DNA from: Prostheceraeus crozeri
Lineage: Eukaryota; Platyhelminthes; Polycladida; Euryleptidae
Length of the DNA: 64,000 nt
Direction of reading: 5' to 3'
Assembly: GCA_907163375.1 (NCBI GenBank)
Contig: CAJQUW010007404.1
Span: forward strand, 558,001 to 622,000
Part shown: positions 42,676-55,310 of the stretch, piece after piece
How positions within the stretch are numbered: position 1 is the first letter of the stretch
Layout of the letters: each line of letters starts with the position of its first letter
Translations under genes and position numbers: made by a program
Notes under the pieces: model-generated
The model's database searches: none
The model's input: the letters and a program-made list of their open reading frames with translations, nothing else
Told to the model about the DNA's origin: nothing

Positions 42676-44081
42676 TGGTCTTAACCAATGTAATGTGACG
42701 TAGCTACATGTATTTTGAACCAAGGTGTTTTGAACATTCTTAAGCATGATGAACTAAGTTACATGCAGGTAAGCTGTGGCGTATCCTTTGAGTTGTATGT
42801 TTGGACCATCTCATTTGTCTGTCGGTTCCAAACCTCCGGCGGGTGAAACCTAAGACTTTTGAAAAAGGTACATTCTGCAATCTGCATATTTGTTAAAAAT
42901 TCAGAATTTATGAATTATAGTGACATGAATTTAAACTCGGCCACATGGAAGAAATGCTCTCGCCTGATGTGCTCCCGAGTGCATAATGGTTTGTTTGAAT
43001 TTATCTATTTGAAATATTGGACAACAAAGCAATTTAATCTTTCTTTGACACTCATTTTGCAAATTTGCTAGTAATGCAGCTTGTTTATTGCCACGTGTCT
43101 AGAGATTCAAACTATATCAGATAAATCTGATTAATATCATGTCAGTATTGTGGCGTTCACTTTTTGCATTGTGCAATATAGGACAAATATCTACGATACA
43201 TGGATGTAGATATACGTGCAGATCATGCACCATTTATCTTCAAATATGTGTAGACCAGCTGTAAAGTAAATTTTAAAATAGCTTCATTATATATATCTCC
43301 CCGATTTTCTTTGAATATGAATTATGCTTGAGGCTTGCAATCAAGTTCCAGATCAGAAATTCAGAAATAAAACCTTGCGCCCTGAATCAACTGTTTGTGC
43401 CACAATTGAAATTCATTATTTGAAACTTCGTTTCCTTTCTCACCAAGTCTCAGAAATAGGAAACTATCGGATGAGGACATGGTGTCGTTGATATTGATCA
43501 GCAAATCTGAAGATTTCATAAACCTAAGATTCTTTTTTCGAAGTCATTATCTGTCTCTACCAGATATTCTTACATAACACTAAAGAGGTCATCTTTTGTG
43601 AATTACTGATGTCAACTGTCCGTTTCACAAATCGCAGAAACCCAGAAGAGAGTGACGTTTCGCAAATAATTGAGGAAGGAACTTGATGCTTTAACGAATA
43701 ATTACTAATATGTGTTTTATGTCTGGTGACTCTTGCTCTGAATTCATGTAAGACATCTTGTACAGTGTGCTAGAACAATGCTCCCAAAAGGTGTTCAAAA
43801 ATGCGTTAATTGCAGGCCTATGTACCTCGCAGGGATCAACATGCACACTAAAAGTTTATGTATGCAGATCGTGAGACATGCAATTGTTGTATCACTCAAT
43901 AATTTATGCAGCATGCTCAATGAATTTGTCAATAATGTTTAAGTATGCATGAGTAACTAAGTGATTTATTCAATTATTTAGAATCAGAAAGGAGCACGAT
44001 TTCAGATCAAATAAGCAAAATGAAGGAAATTTTCATTTGCACAGAAGTAAAAATATAAGGCAATGAGCAGACTATGCGAGG
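42676..44081. other. AT-rich intergenic DNA
   Basis: No recognised gene or repeat. Confidence 0.6.
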
Positions 44082-44090
44082 TAAATGACA

Positions 44091-44755
44091 ATGTCGTTGA
44101 AGTTAGCACCAACTTCAGCACCAACTTTTTGAATAGAGTTTGTACAGAATAGAATACCACATGTGCAGGTACTTTCAATGACGCAGAGTTTGTACAGACA
44201 AACATTTTTCCAAAATTTGAACTCCTTCACCTTCAAAATTCAAATTTAAATTCGAAAAATTGGTGCAAGCATTGGTGCTACCTGGTTAGCGAGTTTGTAC
44301 AGCATTCCGATGGAAAAATTTAGATACAAGCACAAAAAACTGAGTTTGTACAGCAACTTCCAGCACCTTCCCTACACGAACAACCGGTAAAAAACCGCCA
44401 AAAAACGACTATTTCAAAAGAATGATAAGATCTCCAGAAAAGCAATTGGTGCTACATGGAAAATGAGTTTGTACAGTGCTGTAACCGGTGGAATAGTGTT
44501 CTACTAGTCGAGTCTGAGTTTGAACACACACTTCTCCGTCACTCCAGCACTCCTACGACCGGTAAATACCGGTTATTCTACAGTAACCACTAGAATACTG
44601 CTCACTTATGAACAAATCAATTGGTGCTACATGGAAAATGAGTTTGTACAGTGCTGTAACCGGTGGAATAATGTTCTACTAGTCGAGTCTGAGTTTGAAC
44701 ACACACTTCTCCGACACTCCAGCACTCCTACGACCCGTTATTCTACAGTAACTAC
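44091..44755. repeat. Left TIR with GAGTTTGTACAG array
   Basis: GAGTTTGTACAG occurs at about 44,143, 44,185, 44,290, 44,341, 44,465 and 44,639, with GAGTTTGAACAC variants at about 44,516 and 44,691. A unit of about 175 bp starting CAATTGGTGCTACATGG is tandemly duplicated. Confidence 0.9.
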
Positions 44756-45832
44756 AATAGCGATGCGATGATTTATATTCAATATTCAGCTGTCAGTTGA
44801 TTCGCTAACTTCCACTAGTTAAACGACAATAAAAACAATGTATTGTTTCAAGAAATGTTATTATCCATCAAAATATAAAATCTACTGAGAATGATGCAGA
44901 AAACTCTAGAAAAAGGCCGTGTAGTCATAAAGGGCACGGGTGGAAAGCATAATGTAGGCGGTACTCCAGTAATGAATAGTTGCACCAAATCCAAATGCTG
45001 ACATGGGACAAGTCCGAAACGCATATAGAAAAACAACCACAAGGCATAGAAAAGAGGAACATCGCTGAAAATGCCTGTACTAAGTCATGTAAAAAAAATG
45101 GAGTCAAAACAATTACAAATGCACTGAAAAAATTACGGTAAAAAACAAGAATCTTGATAGTAAGTGTTGCTTGCAATTTATCACTAATATCTGGAAAAAA
45201 ATCGAAGGTATAATAAATGTAACAACTGGATATGCTTGCCCATAGTTCAGCTGATAGGACGAAACAATGGAATCCGTAAAATACAAAGGGAAAAAGGTTA
45301 GTCTAATATGTGAATTTAAGGTATTAATAAAATCCGGAAAACAATCAAAGGTATAAAAGTGAGAATTGTATCGCCTTACGTATAGCGTAAACGATGATCT
45401 TTAAAGATCAATTACAACAAACTTCATGAATGCTCATGACAAGCGGAATAAAGTATTGGCCAAAATATTCCAATTTCGTGTTGAGTCTCTTCTTCACACA
45501 CTGAAAACATTTTAAAGACTCATTGATCAAACATGAGAGCAAAGGAGTCATAATCGTAGTTGTTAAACAGATACTCTCTGTAATCAGTCACACATGATCA
45601 GATACACTGCATGCTCACTAAGTTGATGATTTGAATAATTTCAAATGAAAGAATGTTATCACCGAATGTCATAACGAGCGGTGTAGAAGGCAACCTACTG
45701 ATTTTCAAGTTATGTCGTACAACCCGAAGTATAGCTGCTTCAAATGAAATATGCGTTACATTGCAATAACCGGTTCAACCCAACTAGTAGAAATAGCTCA
45801 GTTGTTTAGTGATATTCAATAATGAGGTATAG

Positions 45833-46253
45833 TTTTCTTTAAGCAGCATATTTAAATTAAATCAAAAAAGTTATCAGTTAGCCAAGCTGCTGTATTATTA
45901 TCCAATCTTACAAATTTTCACCGATATGACGGCCTGTTCACGTAAAAAGGATTTTCAAATTACATCTTACATAAAAATCAAAATATCAATGTCTGACAAG
46001 TTGAACATTCATCTTTGTTATTGAGGCTTGGTTTCATAGATTTTATTAAAGAAACCAAGCCTCAATAACAAAGATGAATGTTCAACTTGTCAGACATTGA
46101 TATTTTGATTTTTATGTAAGATGTAATTTGAAAATCCTTTTTACGTGAACAGGCCGTCATATCGGTGAAAATTTGTAAGATTGGATAATAATACAGCAGC
46201 TTGGCTAACTGATAACTTTTTTGATTTAATTTAAATATGCTGCTTAAAGAAAA
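45833..46253. repeat. Perfect palindrome, 203-bp arms, 15-base loop
   Basis: Arms 45,833-46,035 and 46,051-46,253 are identical as far as I can read, around the loop ATAGATTTTATTAAA. Outside the arms similarity falls off gradually. Lies inside the 4.8-kb element. Confidence 0.9.
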
Positions 46254-46564
46254 TTGTATCTCATAAAAGTAGAAATAGCAACTTGATATCCGGAACCTTA
46301 ACTGATGCTGATGCAAACTTGCATATTACTTCATCTTCCTATGTGAAAGTTTGTAATTTCATGTGCCATTTAAACATAAACAGCCGCGCATAGATTAAGA
46401 AATACAAATGCACGCAATTCGCTGCAAAAGATGGAATTTCGACCATTCAGTCATCCGCCAAATTTTAGAATCTACATGTGATAGTTAAGTGACCTTGATC
46501 GTTGATTGTAAATGAAAATATTGAACATGCAGTGTATAAAAATATTGCAGAATTATTATTACGA

Positions 46565-47907
46565 TGGGCTGGCTTGGGGAAATGCAACATGAGGTAAATG
46601 CGACTAGGTTGTAGCCGAAACCAATAACTCATAGCCAAGAAACCGTTCAGTTTGCATCCATATGTGCCTACATCGATAGCTATTCTCTAAGGTATTTTAT
46701 TTCGCAAAAGTATTGCATACTACCCTGACACTTGGTGAACGATTTGGCAGTTTTTGAAAATTGGGCCTTATTTGCTTTACTCTGAAACAATTTTTGTTTG
46801 CTGTCAAGAGAAGCAAGCTGGAATTAAATATGGGCGATGTTTTGGATCACAGTAAGATGTCAAGTTAGTCCACACGAAATAGCGGATTCGATCGAATATC
46901 TCTTCATCATTTATGAAGTCCGATCGATTTTGGTAATGAAAACAAGGTCAGGGGTAAATGCGACATCCAATCGGGATAAGTGCGACAACGTGCAAAAGTT
47001 TGATTTTTGCCGCTTAAGTTTTGATACACTCCTGTGTCAATAAAATTGTCACCAACATATTTTGAAATCATAGATGTCTCAAACGGCAATAGGGTGCAAT
47101 GCTCAAGATCCAACCTTGTTTCGAGTTCATGGATTTCGATCGATTAACAACAGCTAGATGCAATTTCAAGTCAATCAAAGGAAAGGATCTACGTTCAGAA
47201 AGACCGAGAAACCTTTATGATATTTAGGGCCTAATTCTGATATTCTTTTCTCTAATGCGTTCGTATATTTCTAAAATAGGCTAATTCTGTTTTTGAACGT
47301 AGATCAATTGCAGCATTTCATGCATGTATCCTATTTGAAAACAGGCCTATTCAGCTTCGAAATACGCTTATCATAGACATACTATGAAAAATTCCCATTT
47401 TTGATCTCACATAAACATAAATCTATCAAAATAATGAACGAAATCAATTCTGCAATCACAAATAGACATAGATTCACTTCTATATGTGAAAATCTATATT
47501 CTAGGTAGCAATTGGGCACTAAGGATTTTCTTGTAGAGATCAGTTGCTCTGTTATTAGGATAGGAGCGAAATACATCACCGTCATTTCATATGACATTCC
47601 CAACCTATTATCGGGATTTAATTCGCATCACTATATGAAAACGCACTTAGTCGCAATAACCCCCAGACCATGTCACAATTACCCCAATGACAAGGTAAAA
47701 GAGACTTTCAAGTCGCTTACTTTGACTACCAATTTAGAGAAACCTATCATTCTATCACCGAAACAACTTAACGACTGAAATCCTCAAGCCTTAAAATAAT
47801 CATAATAAATCATGAAATTATTGGTTAAGTCGAATCAATGATGATAGTACAGGCGTTAACAAATTAGCCTTTTTCAGGTCGCATTTCCCCTAAACCACCC
47901 CACATAA
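46565..47907. mobile_element. Possible nested element with GGGGAAATGCGAC ends
   Basis: Left end TGGGCTGGCTTGGGGAAATG and the right end (reverse complement TGGGGTGGTTTAGGGGAAAT) match imperfectly. GGGTAAATGCGAC-type words recur inside in both orientations (about 46,952 and 47,644). No target duplication or transposase seen. Confidence 0.35.
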
Positions 47908-48144
47908 AATTCTAAGAGATTCTCGAGTAGAAATATAGATTTGCGAACAGACCTTTCCTTGGAAATTTTGAAAGGCTTACTGCATGATGAAGGTAAGGCG
48001 GTTTGGAGTTCCTTCTCAGGCCATCATATTCTATCCATTCTAAATTGTTCTTCATGCAGCAGATGTAGTGCCCGGACGACATCAAATTCGATGGACGCTG
48101 CATGGTCTTTCCTTGACTCAAACTGTTCTCATGGTGTTGTTCTA

Positions 48145-48891
48145 GTGGTTACTGTAGAATAACCGGTATTTACCGGTCGTAGGGGTGCTGGAGTGGCGGA
48201 GAAGTGTGTGTTCAAACTCAGACTCGACTAGTAGAACACTATTCCACCGGTTACAGCACTGTACAAACTCATTTTCCATGTAGCACCAATTGATTTGCGA
48301 CTAGTAGAACACTATTCCACCGGTTACAGCACTGTACAAACTCATTTTCCATGTAGCACCAATTGATTTGTTCATAAGTGAGCAGTATTCTAGTGGTTAC
48401 TGTAGAATAACCGGTATTTACCGGTCGTAGGAGTGCTGGAGTGACGGAGAAGTGTGTGTTCAAACTCAGACTCGACTAGTAGAACACTATTCCACCGGTT
48501 ACAGCACTGTACAAACTCATTTTCCATGTAGCACCAATTGCTTTTCTGGAGATCTTATCATTCTTTTGAAATAGTCGTTTTTTGGCGGTTTTTTACCGGT
48601 TGTTCGTGTAGGGAAGGTGCTGGAAATTGCTTTACAAACTCAGTTTTTTGTGCTTGTATCTAAATTTTTCCATCGGAATGCTGTACAAACTCGCTAACCA
48701 GGTAGCACCAATGCTTGCACCAATTTTTCGAATTTAAATTTGAATTTTGAAGGTGAAGGAGTTCGAATTTTGGAAAATGTTTGTCTGTACAAACTCTGCG
48801 TCATTGAAAGTACCTGCAGATGTGGTATTCTGTTCTGTACAAACTCTATTCAAAAAGTTGGTGCTGAAGTTGGTGCTAACTTCATCGACAT
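48145..48891. repeat. Right TIR with CTGTACAAACTC array
   Basis: Reverse complement of the left TIR, with differences in the tandem ~175-bp unit (one copy shortened). Confidence 0.9.
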
Positions 48892-48900
48892 TAAATGACA

Positions 48901-49689
48901 TGGAACTAGAAAGTTTTAAAGATGGAAACTGTTGTACTCACACTCAAGAGGTAAATAACCGCGCTCTTTCCGAACTAATGGCAATGAACGATACACACCA
49001 TTGATACCTCATTTTTAAGACCTCCTTAGCCAACTAACGAAATCATGACTCACGTGAGTTACTACCAGTCGATTCAATATACAAACATGATTAATATGGC
49101 CGAACGCTTTAGCAAAATCGAGATGTTACTCTAGCAGTTTTTGTATCAAACAGGGTATAACCTTGTAGGTCGAGAAAGGAGATGTGCGCTGCGAAAGTTT
49201 GTGCAATGCAGAATTTTCTGGCAAATATTTAAAGGAGCGAAACGTTCAAGACGTTCACTTATCACCCGAGTGATAGGAATTGGGGGGGGGGGGGGTTGGG
49301 GGATTTTAACTGACAGCGTTTTCAGTAAAATATATTTTTTTAATGTGTCGGCGGACAGAGTTCTTGTGAACCCTCATATACAATTGAAGTGCTAGATATT
49401 AAAGCTGTAGCGACCTGGGCGCAAATGTTTCGAGAATGGCCCTTTGTTGAGTCCTGCACCTTGTTTAGTCATTCCAAATGTCATAAGTGAGTCATTTGAT
49501 AATAGACAATGATAGAGACTTTTGGATCACAGGATCACATTTTTTGTCCTTATCAGATATTGTGTTGAAATTTCAAAAAGAAGGACTTATCTTGAAGTTC
49601 AAGAACATTTTTGAATGTGAGAAGATGATCGTTCCTCCTGCATTGTTGATGTAACCTGTTCAGTTACCTTCCACTTTTGTCAGTGTTGA
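48901..49689. other. Intergenic DNA with a G-run
   Basis: A run of 14 G at 49,282-49,295 followed by TTGGGGG. No gene. Confidence 0.6.
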
Positions 49690-50008
49690 TTTTATTTGAA
49701 TTCTTGGTGTCACCTTTACAAATAGTCTTACGTGGAAGTTGCATTTCAGTGAAATTTTGAAGAAGGTGTCCCGCCGTCTGTACCTCATCCGTTGCCTCCG
49801 CGGGACTGTGGGGAAGTATGAGCTGATTGTGATTTTATATGCAATCATAAATTCTCTATTTATGTATGCATCATTTGCATCTGGCCATCTTTCTAAAACT
49901 TTGAGTGAGAAGGATAATCGCTTTTTCAGAAGATCTCACAGCTTGATCTGCGAACGTGAATGTGAATGTGGCAAACTTGATCTGTTTTCGGACATGTTAC
50001 TTGCATAA
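49690..50008 (+). pseudogene. LINE reverse transcriptase C-terminal relic
   Basis: The open frame reads LHF-like MHFSEILKKVSRRLYLIRCL, then ELIVILYAIINSLFMYAS, then EKDNRFFRRSHSLI. This matches the WxxHxxxIxxKxxxRLYxLRxL...YxxxIxPxLxYAS...IxxxQxRAxxII end of CR1/Rex1-like LINEs. The preceding bases (TTGATTTTATTTGAATTCTT) carry the start of the LGVxxxxxLxW block in another frame, so a frame change is present. The rest of the element is missing. It is on the opposite strand to, and diverged from, the LINE relic at 34.6-35.5 kb. Confidence 0.75.
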
Positions 50009-53000
50009 CTGTGAAGCTATCTCATGTCATGCGTTACATCATTTTGTACGTTATTTTGTGCGATTATGCGTTCGATCATCTCTTTTTCGCGCACTACCAG
50101 AAGGTTAAACTCTTCGTACAGAATTTGCCAATATTGTTGCTCATTTACTGATTACTTTGTCTTAATTTCATTTGCATGGATATTGCATTGAGTTAAATTG
50201 ATGATTTTCATCACTCTATATATGAAAGCTTATCTCTCACTCACTCACTCATTCGTGTTGCACTGATGAGTTCTTGAAGGATGAAACGTCTACGTCTGCT
50301 GAGGAATTTTTGTCTTAAATGTGTTTGAATCCGTGGACATCTCTGATTTCTACATGTTTCTTTCTTTCCATACCAATACTTTGCAATTTTGATAACACGG
50401 GATATCCGTCCATACGAACACCTTTAAGAAATAGAAAGGTGGAGTAGATGATAGGGAGCATTTAAAGAAAAACAATGCTTTCATTTGCGGCTAGAAATTT
50501 CCTAGAACTCCTAGTAATTTACCTTTTCTCTAAGTTGCTTGATTACTTCTTAAAGATAAATATGTTCATCGATCCCCTTTACACTAAGCGATTCAAATAA
50601 GTGGATATCCTTATCGACTCAACAGTGTGTGATAGATAAGTCTCAAATATCTAATGTGGCTGCTCTTTCTGATATTTTCAAACCGGCAGCCTCCTCGTCG
50701 CCATACAGCAGAATTAAAAATCCCATCGGTGGCACCGAATATATTTCAATGCCATTTATCTCTCGTTAAACTAAGAGTGATTGAATTTTGTCTAATAAAT
50801 TACGAGTTTGATGATCGGCTGTTAACTGATGTTCGCCTGCAAAATATGGGATACAGTAGAAGTCCAGACAGTTTAATAGTCAAGCGAAAGATCGGATAAC
50901 GGAGCGATTAGTATGTCATAAAGGCTCCTGGCATCTGAGTTTCAGGTCAGTCAGCCTTTCTACAACGATGCTGTTGATGTTAGCCGATAAATTCATAACT
51001 TGAATTTATAAATTTAATTTCGAAATTTATGTCGTCAGATTAGGTGGTACAAGCATCGTTCTTTTTAGGGAAACATTTTAGTGAAACCTATATCAATGGA
51101 ATGGACTAAATTCCCCCATCCTGGGATTTTCCCAAGAAAGAAATTCTACTTCAATGAAAGTGCAAACCCATAATTTTGAATTGAAGTGAAGATGTACATT
51201 GTATCGATGAAGTTTGGAAACATCTGGAGTCCGCAGATGTCCGCATGAATTTCATAATCATTTTATTGGACCATGGCAGATAGCCGTTGGCAAGGTGAAT
51301 ACAAAGTGTATAAGTGTCCAGAGTTATGCAAATACACATAGCGTTAGAACTATACAATAGATGGACGATGCAAATGTAGGAGTAAGATTACAAATTAAGC
51401 CAAAACACGGATCATGAAATTTTAATGATCATGAGTTATTAACTTTTTCTTTACGATACATTTACAAAATGTCCCTCTAAAATTGCATGCAATCAAAAAC
51501 TGAAGCGATTGCAATTGAATTAAAGTCCGGTACTATAAAACGATTACTAGCGATCAAAAAAGAGAATCGAGAATCTTGATTCAACATTTCCACAATTACA
51601 ATGTATACATGCATATCATAACAAAATTAAACATCCGTTAATTGTGACAGATAGGAAAACTGAATCGGGATCGACAGAATCGTGACTTGTCGAGCATCGA
51701 GTAACTGAGTCAACGTGTGCAGGAACCTGTACTGCACTTTGGTCGCTACGTCCCAAAGATAGGCAGCATACAATTCACTAATCAAAAATATCTGTTAATC
51801 TGTATGAGTGCTTTCTACAATCGATTGTTAGATTTTGTGGCATGCGTGGCAGGAATGCAAAACTATGAAAAATAGAATTTTGTTGAGCAGACTTTTCAAA
51901 AAAAATTCCTAGGAAAACACTAGTTGTTGGAGCTTGTTAGGTAGTTAGAAGGCATGCTAAAAATTCAGGATTTAATCAAAATCCCTCATGAATCTAAATC
52001 CTGTGATGTATCAAAATAAGGTTATTTTCCTAGTGAGGTGATTCTCTAGTTTTAAACTTGACATGATTTGATCAACGGGAGCAGCATATTTATGAACTAT
52101 TTAAGAAAATTTCTTCTTTCAAATGTCTGAATTTTTACACTTGTGCAAACGTGCTGCATGATAAATTTAAATGAAATAGGCCTACAGCATTTTAGAAATA
52201 TGATTCTGTAAATCATATGAAGGTGATAAATTTAACCACATATATCAAAAACAATCCTGGAAATTTTAATATTGTGTTATGAACATAGTAATAACTAGCA
52301 TATAACGGTTTTCATATATTAAAGCGTTATGCGCTATCCAAAAGGTCAAAATACATGCACATTAGGCTAAGATGAGTTTACTCTACCACGTACATGAAGT
52401 ATATCCTCAAAGCAACACAATGCAATCAATGCACATGATTGTATTAACAGGTGGAAACTACTGCTACTGCAAATATGCTAAGAAATACAAATTAATAAGT
52501 CGCAAATCAAGACGGACAAAAAATTAACCTTTCTGAGCGAGTGAACTCCGTCCAACTGAGACTGTCAGAATTGTCGCTTCAATTTATCCTAGCATTCAAT
52601 GGTATTTATTGTCCCATCTCTCGTGCACCTGGTTCTCCTTACCAATGGATAAAGACGATAGTTATTTAATACTCCTACTCTTTAAGTCCATCCGAAATTC
52701 CCATCTCATATTCAACATTTTATAATTTTTGAATTCTTTAAGTATATTGTTTATCTTTTAGCTTAACTTTACCACTCACATTTTGTTCACACCTGACGAC
52801 GCACCGGAGTTCCGGCTGTGAAAATTTGTTAACTAAAATTTTATAATCCTGATGAGCAGAAAATTAAAAGAAAGAAAAAAGAAGATACTCAGCGGCTGAA
52901 ACGCATGAATGAATTGGACAGCCTTCCAGTCTTGCCTGGGATCGGCCGAAGTTTCCTCCACTCATGAGTTCGGATCATGCTTATGGATAAGTATGATTTA

Positions 53001-54403
53001 TCCTAGATTTACAGATAACACAGCTTGCAATTGCAAATGAGCCTCAACAAAAGACTTCAGAAGGATTTTACAACCTGATGGTGCCTGTAAATGTGATGTT
53101 TAAGAATGACACTAAATGATGACTTGCAAAAGCAGTATCCGATAAAATTCACGAACTTTAATTACAATGTCACGCTTGGCTCCGATCTATATATGGCACG
53201 TGCAATCCTCAAACACTTCGAAGATGCCTTCCAGCGAATGCCAACGATATAGGCATCTCACAGGGAAGTGCTTCCGCTGCGACACAGTGCATAAAATGAA
53301 GGTGACATTAGCCACATACAGTACAAGAAAGCAAATGGAAGGAATTCACGTTTTTCATAGTTATTTAATACTCTTACTGTTTAAGTTCATCCGAAATTCC
53401 CATCTCAGATCTCCTGAATTATGAGTGTACTCTTCCTTAATAACATCATCCAGGTACTTATGTCCTAATCATTCACAAGCAGATATTCCGTGATAAAATC
53501 ACTGATCATGAAAAACGTAGATGGGATCAGATTAGTACTTGTCTTTTTCTTGGTCATTTTTGCATAACTTTGTAGCCCAGTTGACGTGGTTGGAGTAGGC
53601 ATATCTCTTAGACTTTACTTAATTATTCACATTGCACCTATTCACACTGTGTTATAGAGTGACGACTTCATCAGGAAAGCCTTCCTTGCGGGAAGAAATC
53701 GAAGTACTTAAGACTCTGCATCAGCTTGTATAAGGAGGAGAATTATGGATGTATAAAACACTCATCAAGATGCTCAGAATCTAGAAGTTTGCTGCAATGC
53801 TAATAGATGTCAAAATGCCTGAAAGTCTGTTATATCCACCAAAGTTGTTTGGTGTGCTAGCCCACTTGCCAATATTTAAAGTGGGTGAAAAAGTATCGCA
53901 TGTACATGATAGTTGCATGATATATAGTTATTTTATTGCATGATTAGAAATCCAGAACAATAGATGATGTGAAGTCTTCAGAAACGGATCAAATAGAGTT
54001 ACACTGCCAAAAAAGTACAATTCTACCTGTAATTCATTAATAAATCTACAATGTTAACAATTCTTTCGTGAGATCCTTCTTTAAATATAAGCAGTCCGGA
54101 CTATGCAGTGCTGCGCCCCTTATCAATAGCAAGTCATACATTAACAAGGAATCTACCTAAACTTTCCCTTCTGACTTAAGCATCAGTTTGCTAGCATGCG
54201 ATAGACAGACTCACCATAGAAATTTGATCCATAACTTTGCAGTGGTCCGAATGAATCTAAGATATGCAAATGTAAATTAATCAATGCCATTTTCAGATTT
54301 CATTTTTTGTCTGTTGTTATTATTATTGTTGAAATAATAATAAGTTGACAATATAGATATTAAGTTTGAATATCAATAAGTTGAAATTATTGAAATACTG
54401 CTA
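50009..54403. other. AT-rich intergenic DNA
   Basis: A 50-bp direct repeat (AGTTATTTAATACTC...CATCCGAAATTCCCATCTCA) occurs at 52,660-52,709 and 53,359-53,408. Nothing else recognised. Confidence 0.55.
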
Positions 54404-54987
54404 ATTTCAGTCTTTCTGCGCACAAAAATTAATACAATTTGTCAAAATATATTTCGCCGATCTGGCCTTGTCAATTGCGTTAAAAAGAAAGAAATCCACA
54501 GTCAAAATTTTTTTCGGAAATCAAATGCTGCATCATTTGAAGTCTCTACAATGATTTACAAATTGTCACTGTCATTATCGATATCTAACAAATATGCACA
54601 TATGCCACAGTTCATTGATTGTCACAGTTCCATAGTTCATTATTCAATAGTATCATAGCTCAGAGTTCATTATCTACATCTCCTTAGTTTTTCGGTATTG
54701 TTACCGCAACAATACCGATATATAACCGATATATACCGATATACTAAGGATATATAGGATGATAATGAACTGTGAGCTATGAGACTATTAAATAATGAAC
54801 TATGGAACTGCGACAATCAATGAACTGTGACAATTTGTAAATCAGTGTAGAGAGTTCAAATGATGTAGCATTTGATTTCCAAACAAAATTTGACTTAAGA
54901 TTTCTTTATAACGCAATTGACAAGGCCAGATCGGCGAAATATATTTTGACAAATTACATTAATTCTTGTGTGAAGAAAGACTGAAAA
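54404..54987. repeat. Foldback, ~290-bp arms, older
   Basis: Left arm starting TTTCAGTCTTTCTG pairs with the right arm ending GAAAGACTGAAA; shared blocks include CGCCGATCTGGCCTTGTCAA. The centre near 54,700 is CGGTATTGTT / AACAATACCG. Arms differ by roughly one base in eight to ten. Confidence 0.8.
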
Positions 54988-55310
54988 TAATATTATTTTA
55001 ATAATTTAAGCTTATAAACAACGAAAAAAATGATACCAAAGCTTTTCTTTACCAGATCAATAGAAGTAACAAAAAGCTTTCAGACGATGAACCGCTGATA
55101 AAAGACTTTAAACGTCATATGTATTTGAATAAATTTTAAAAACTGCGAATTCAATGCAGCTCATATCTATTTATCTTGTGATGTATGTTTCTCATCTTGT
55201 TATTATTTGCCATGATTTTCATGCATTGTAAGGTATCAGTGCATTCCTCGCGATTATCACCATTGAAGCATGAAATAAATCTACGTTCTAATTAAAATAT
55301 GTTATAAAGT

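Larger units (their letters stand above)
44091..48891. mobile_element. Long-TIR DNA transposon, 4.8 kb, superfamily uncertain
   Basis: Inverted repeats of about 665-750 bp (44,091-44,755; 48,145-48,891) start ATGTCGxTGAAGTTAGCACC. A 9-bp direct duplication TAAATGACA flanks them (44,082-44,090; 48,892-48,900). The duplication size and long TIRs would fit Mutator-like elements, but no transposase was recognised between them, so it may be non-autonomous. The TIRs are highly similar (a few percent difference), pointing to a recent origin. Two other structures are nested inside. Confidence 0.85.

Noticed and set aside
44520-44771. Open frame repeated at 48,269-48,463
   Set aside because: It is a translation of the TIR of the 4.8-kb element, duplicated because the TIR is.
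44848-45176. Hydrophobic minus-strand frames that could suggest a membrane protein
   Set aside because: Two overlapping frames, AT-rich composition and no recognisable family; probably chance.
53167-53424. Open frame with CxxC (CFRCDTVHK)
   Set aside because: A single CxxC pair and no homologous pattern; the 3' part is a direct repeat also found at 52.66 kb.
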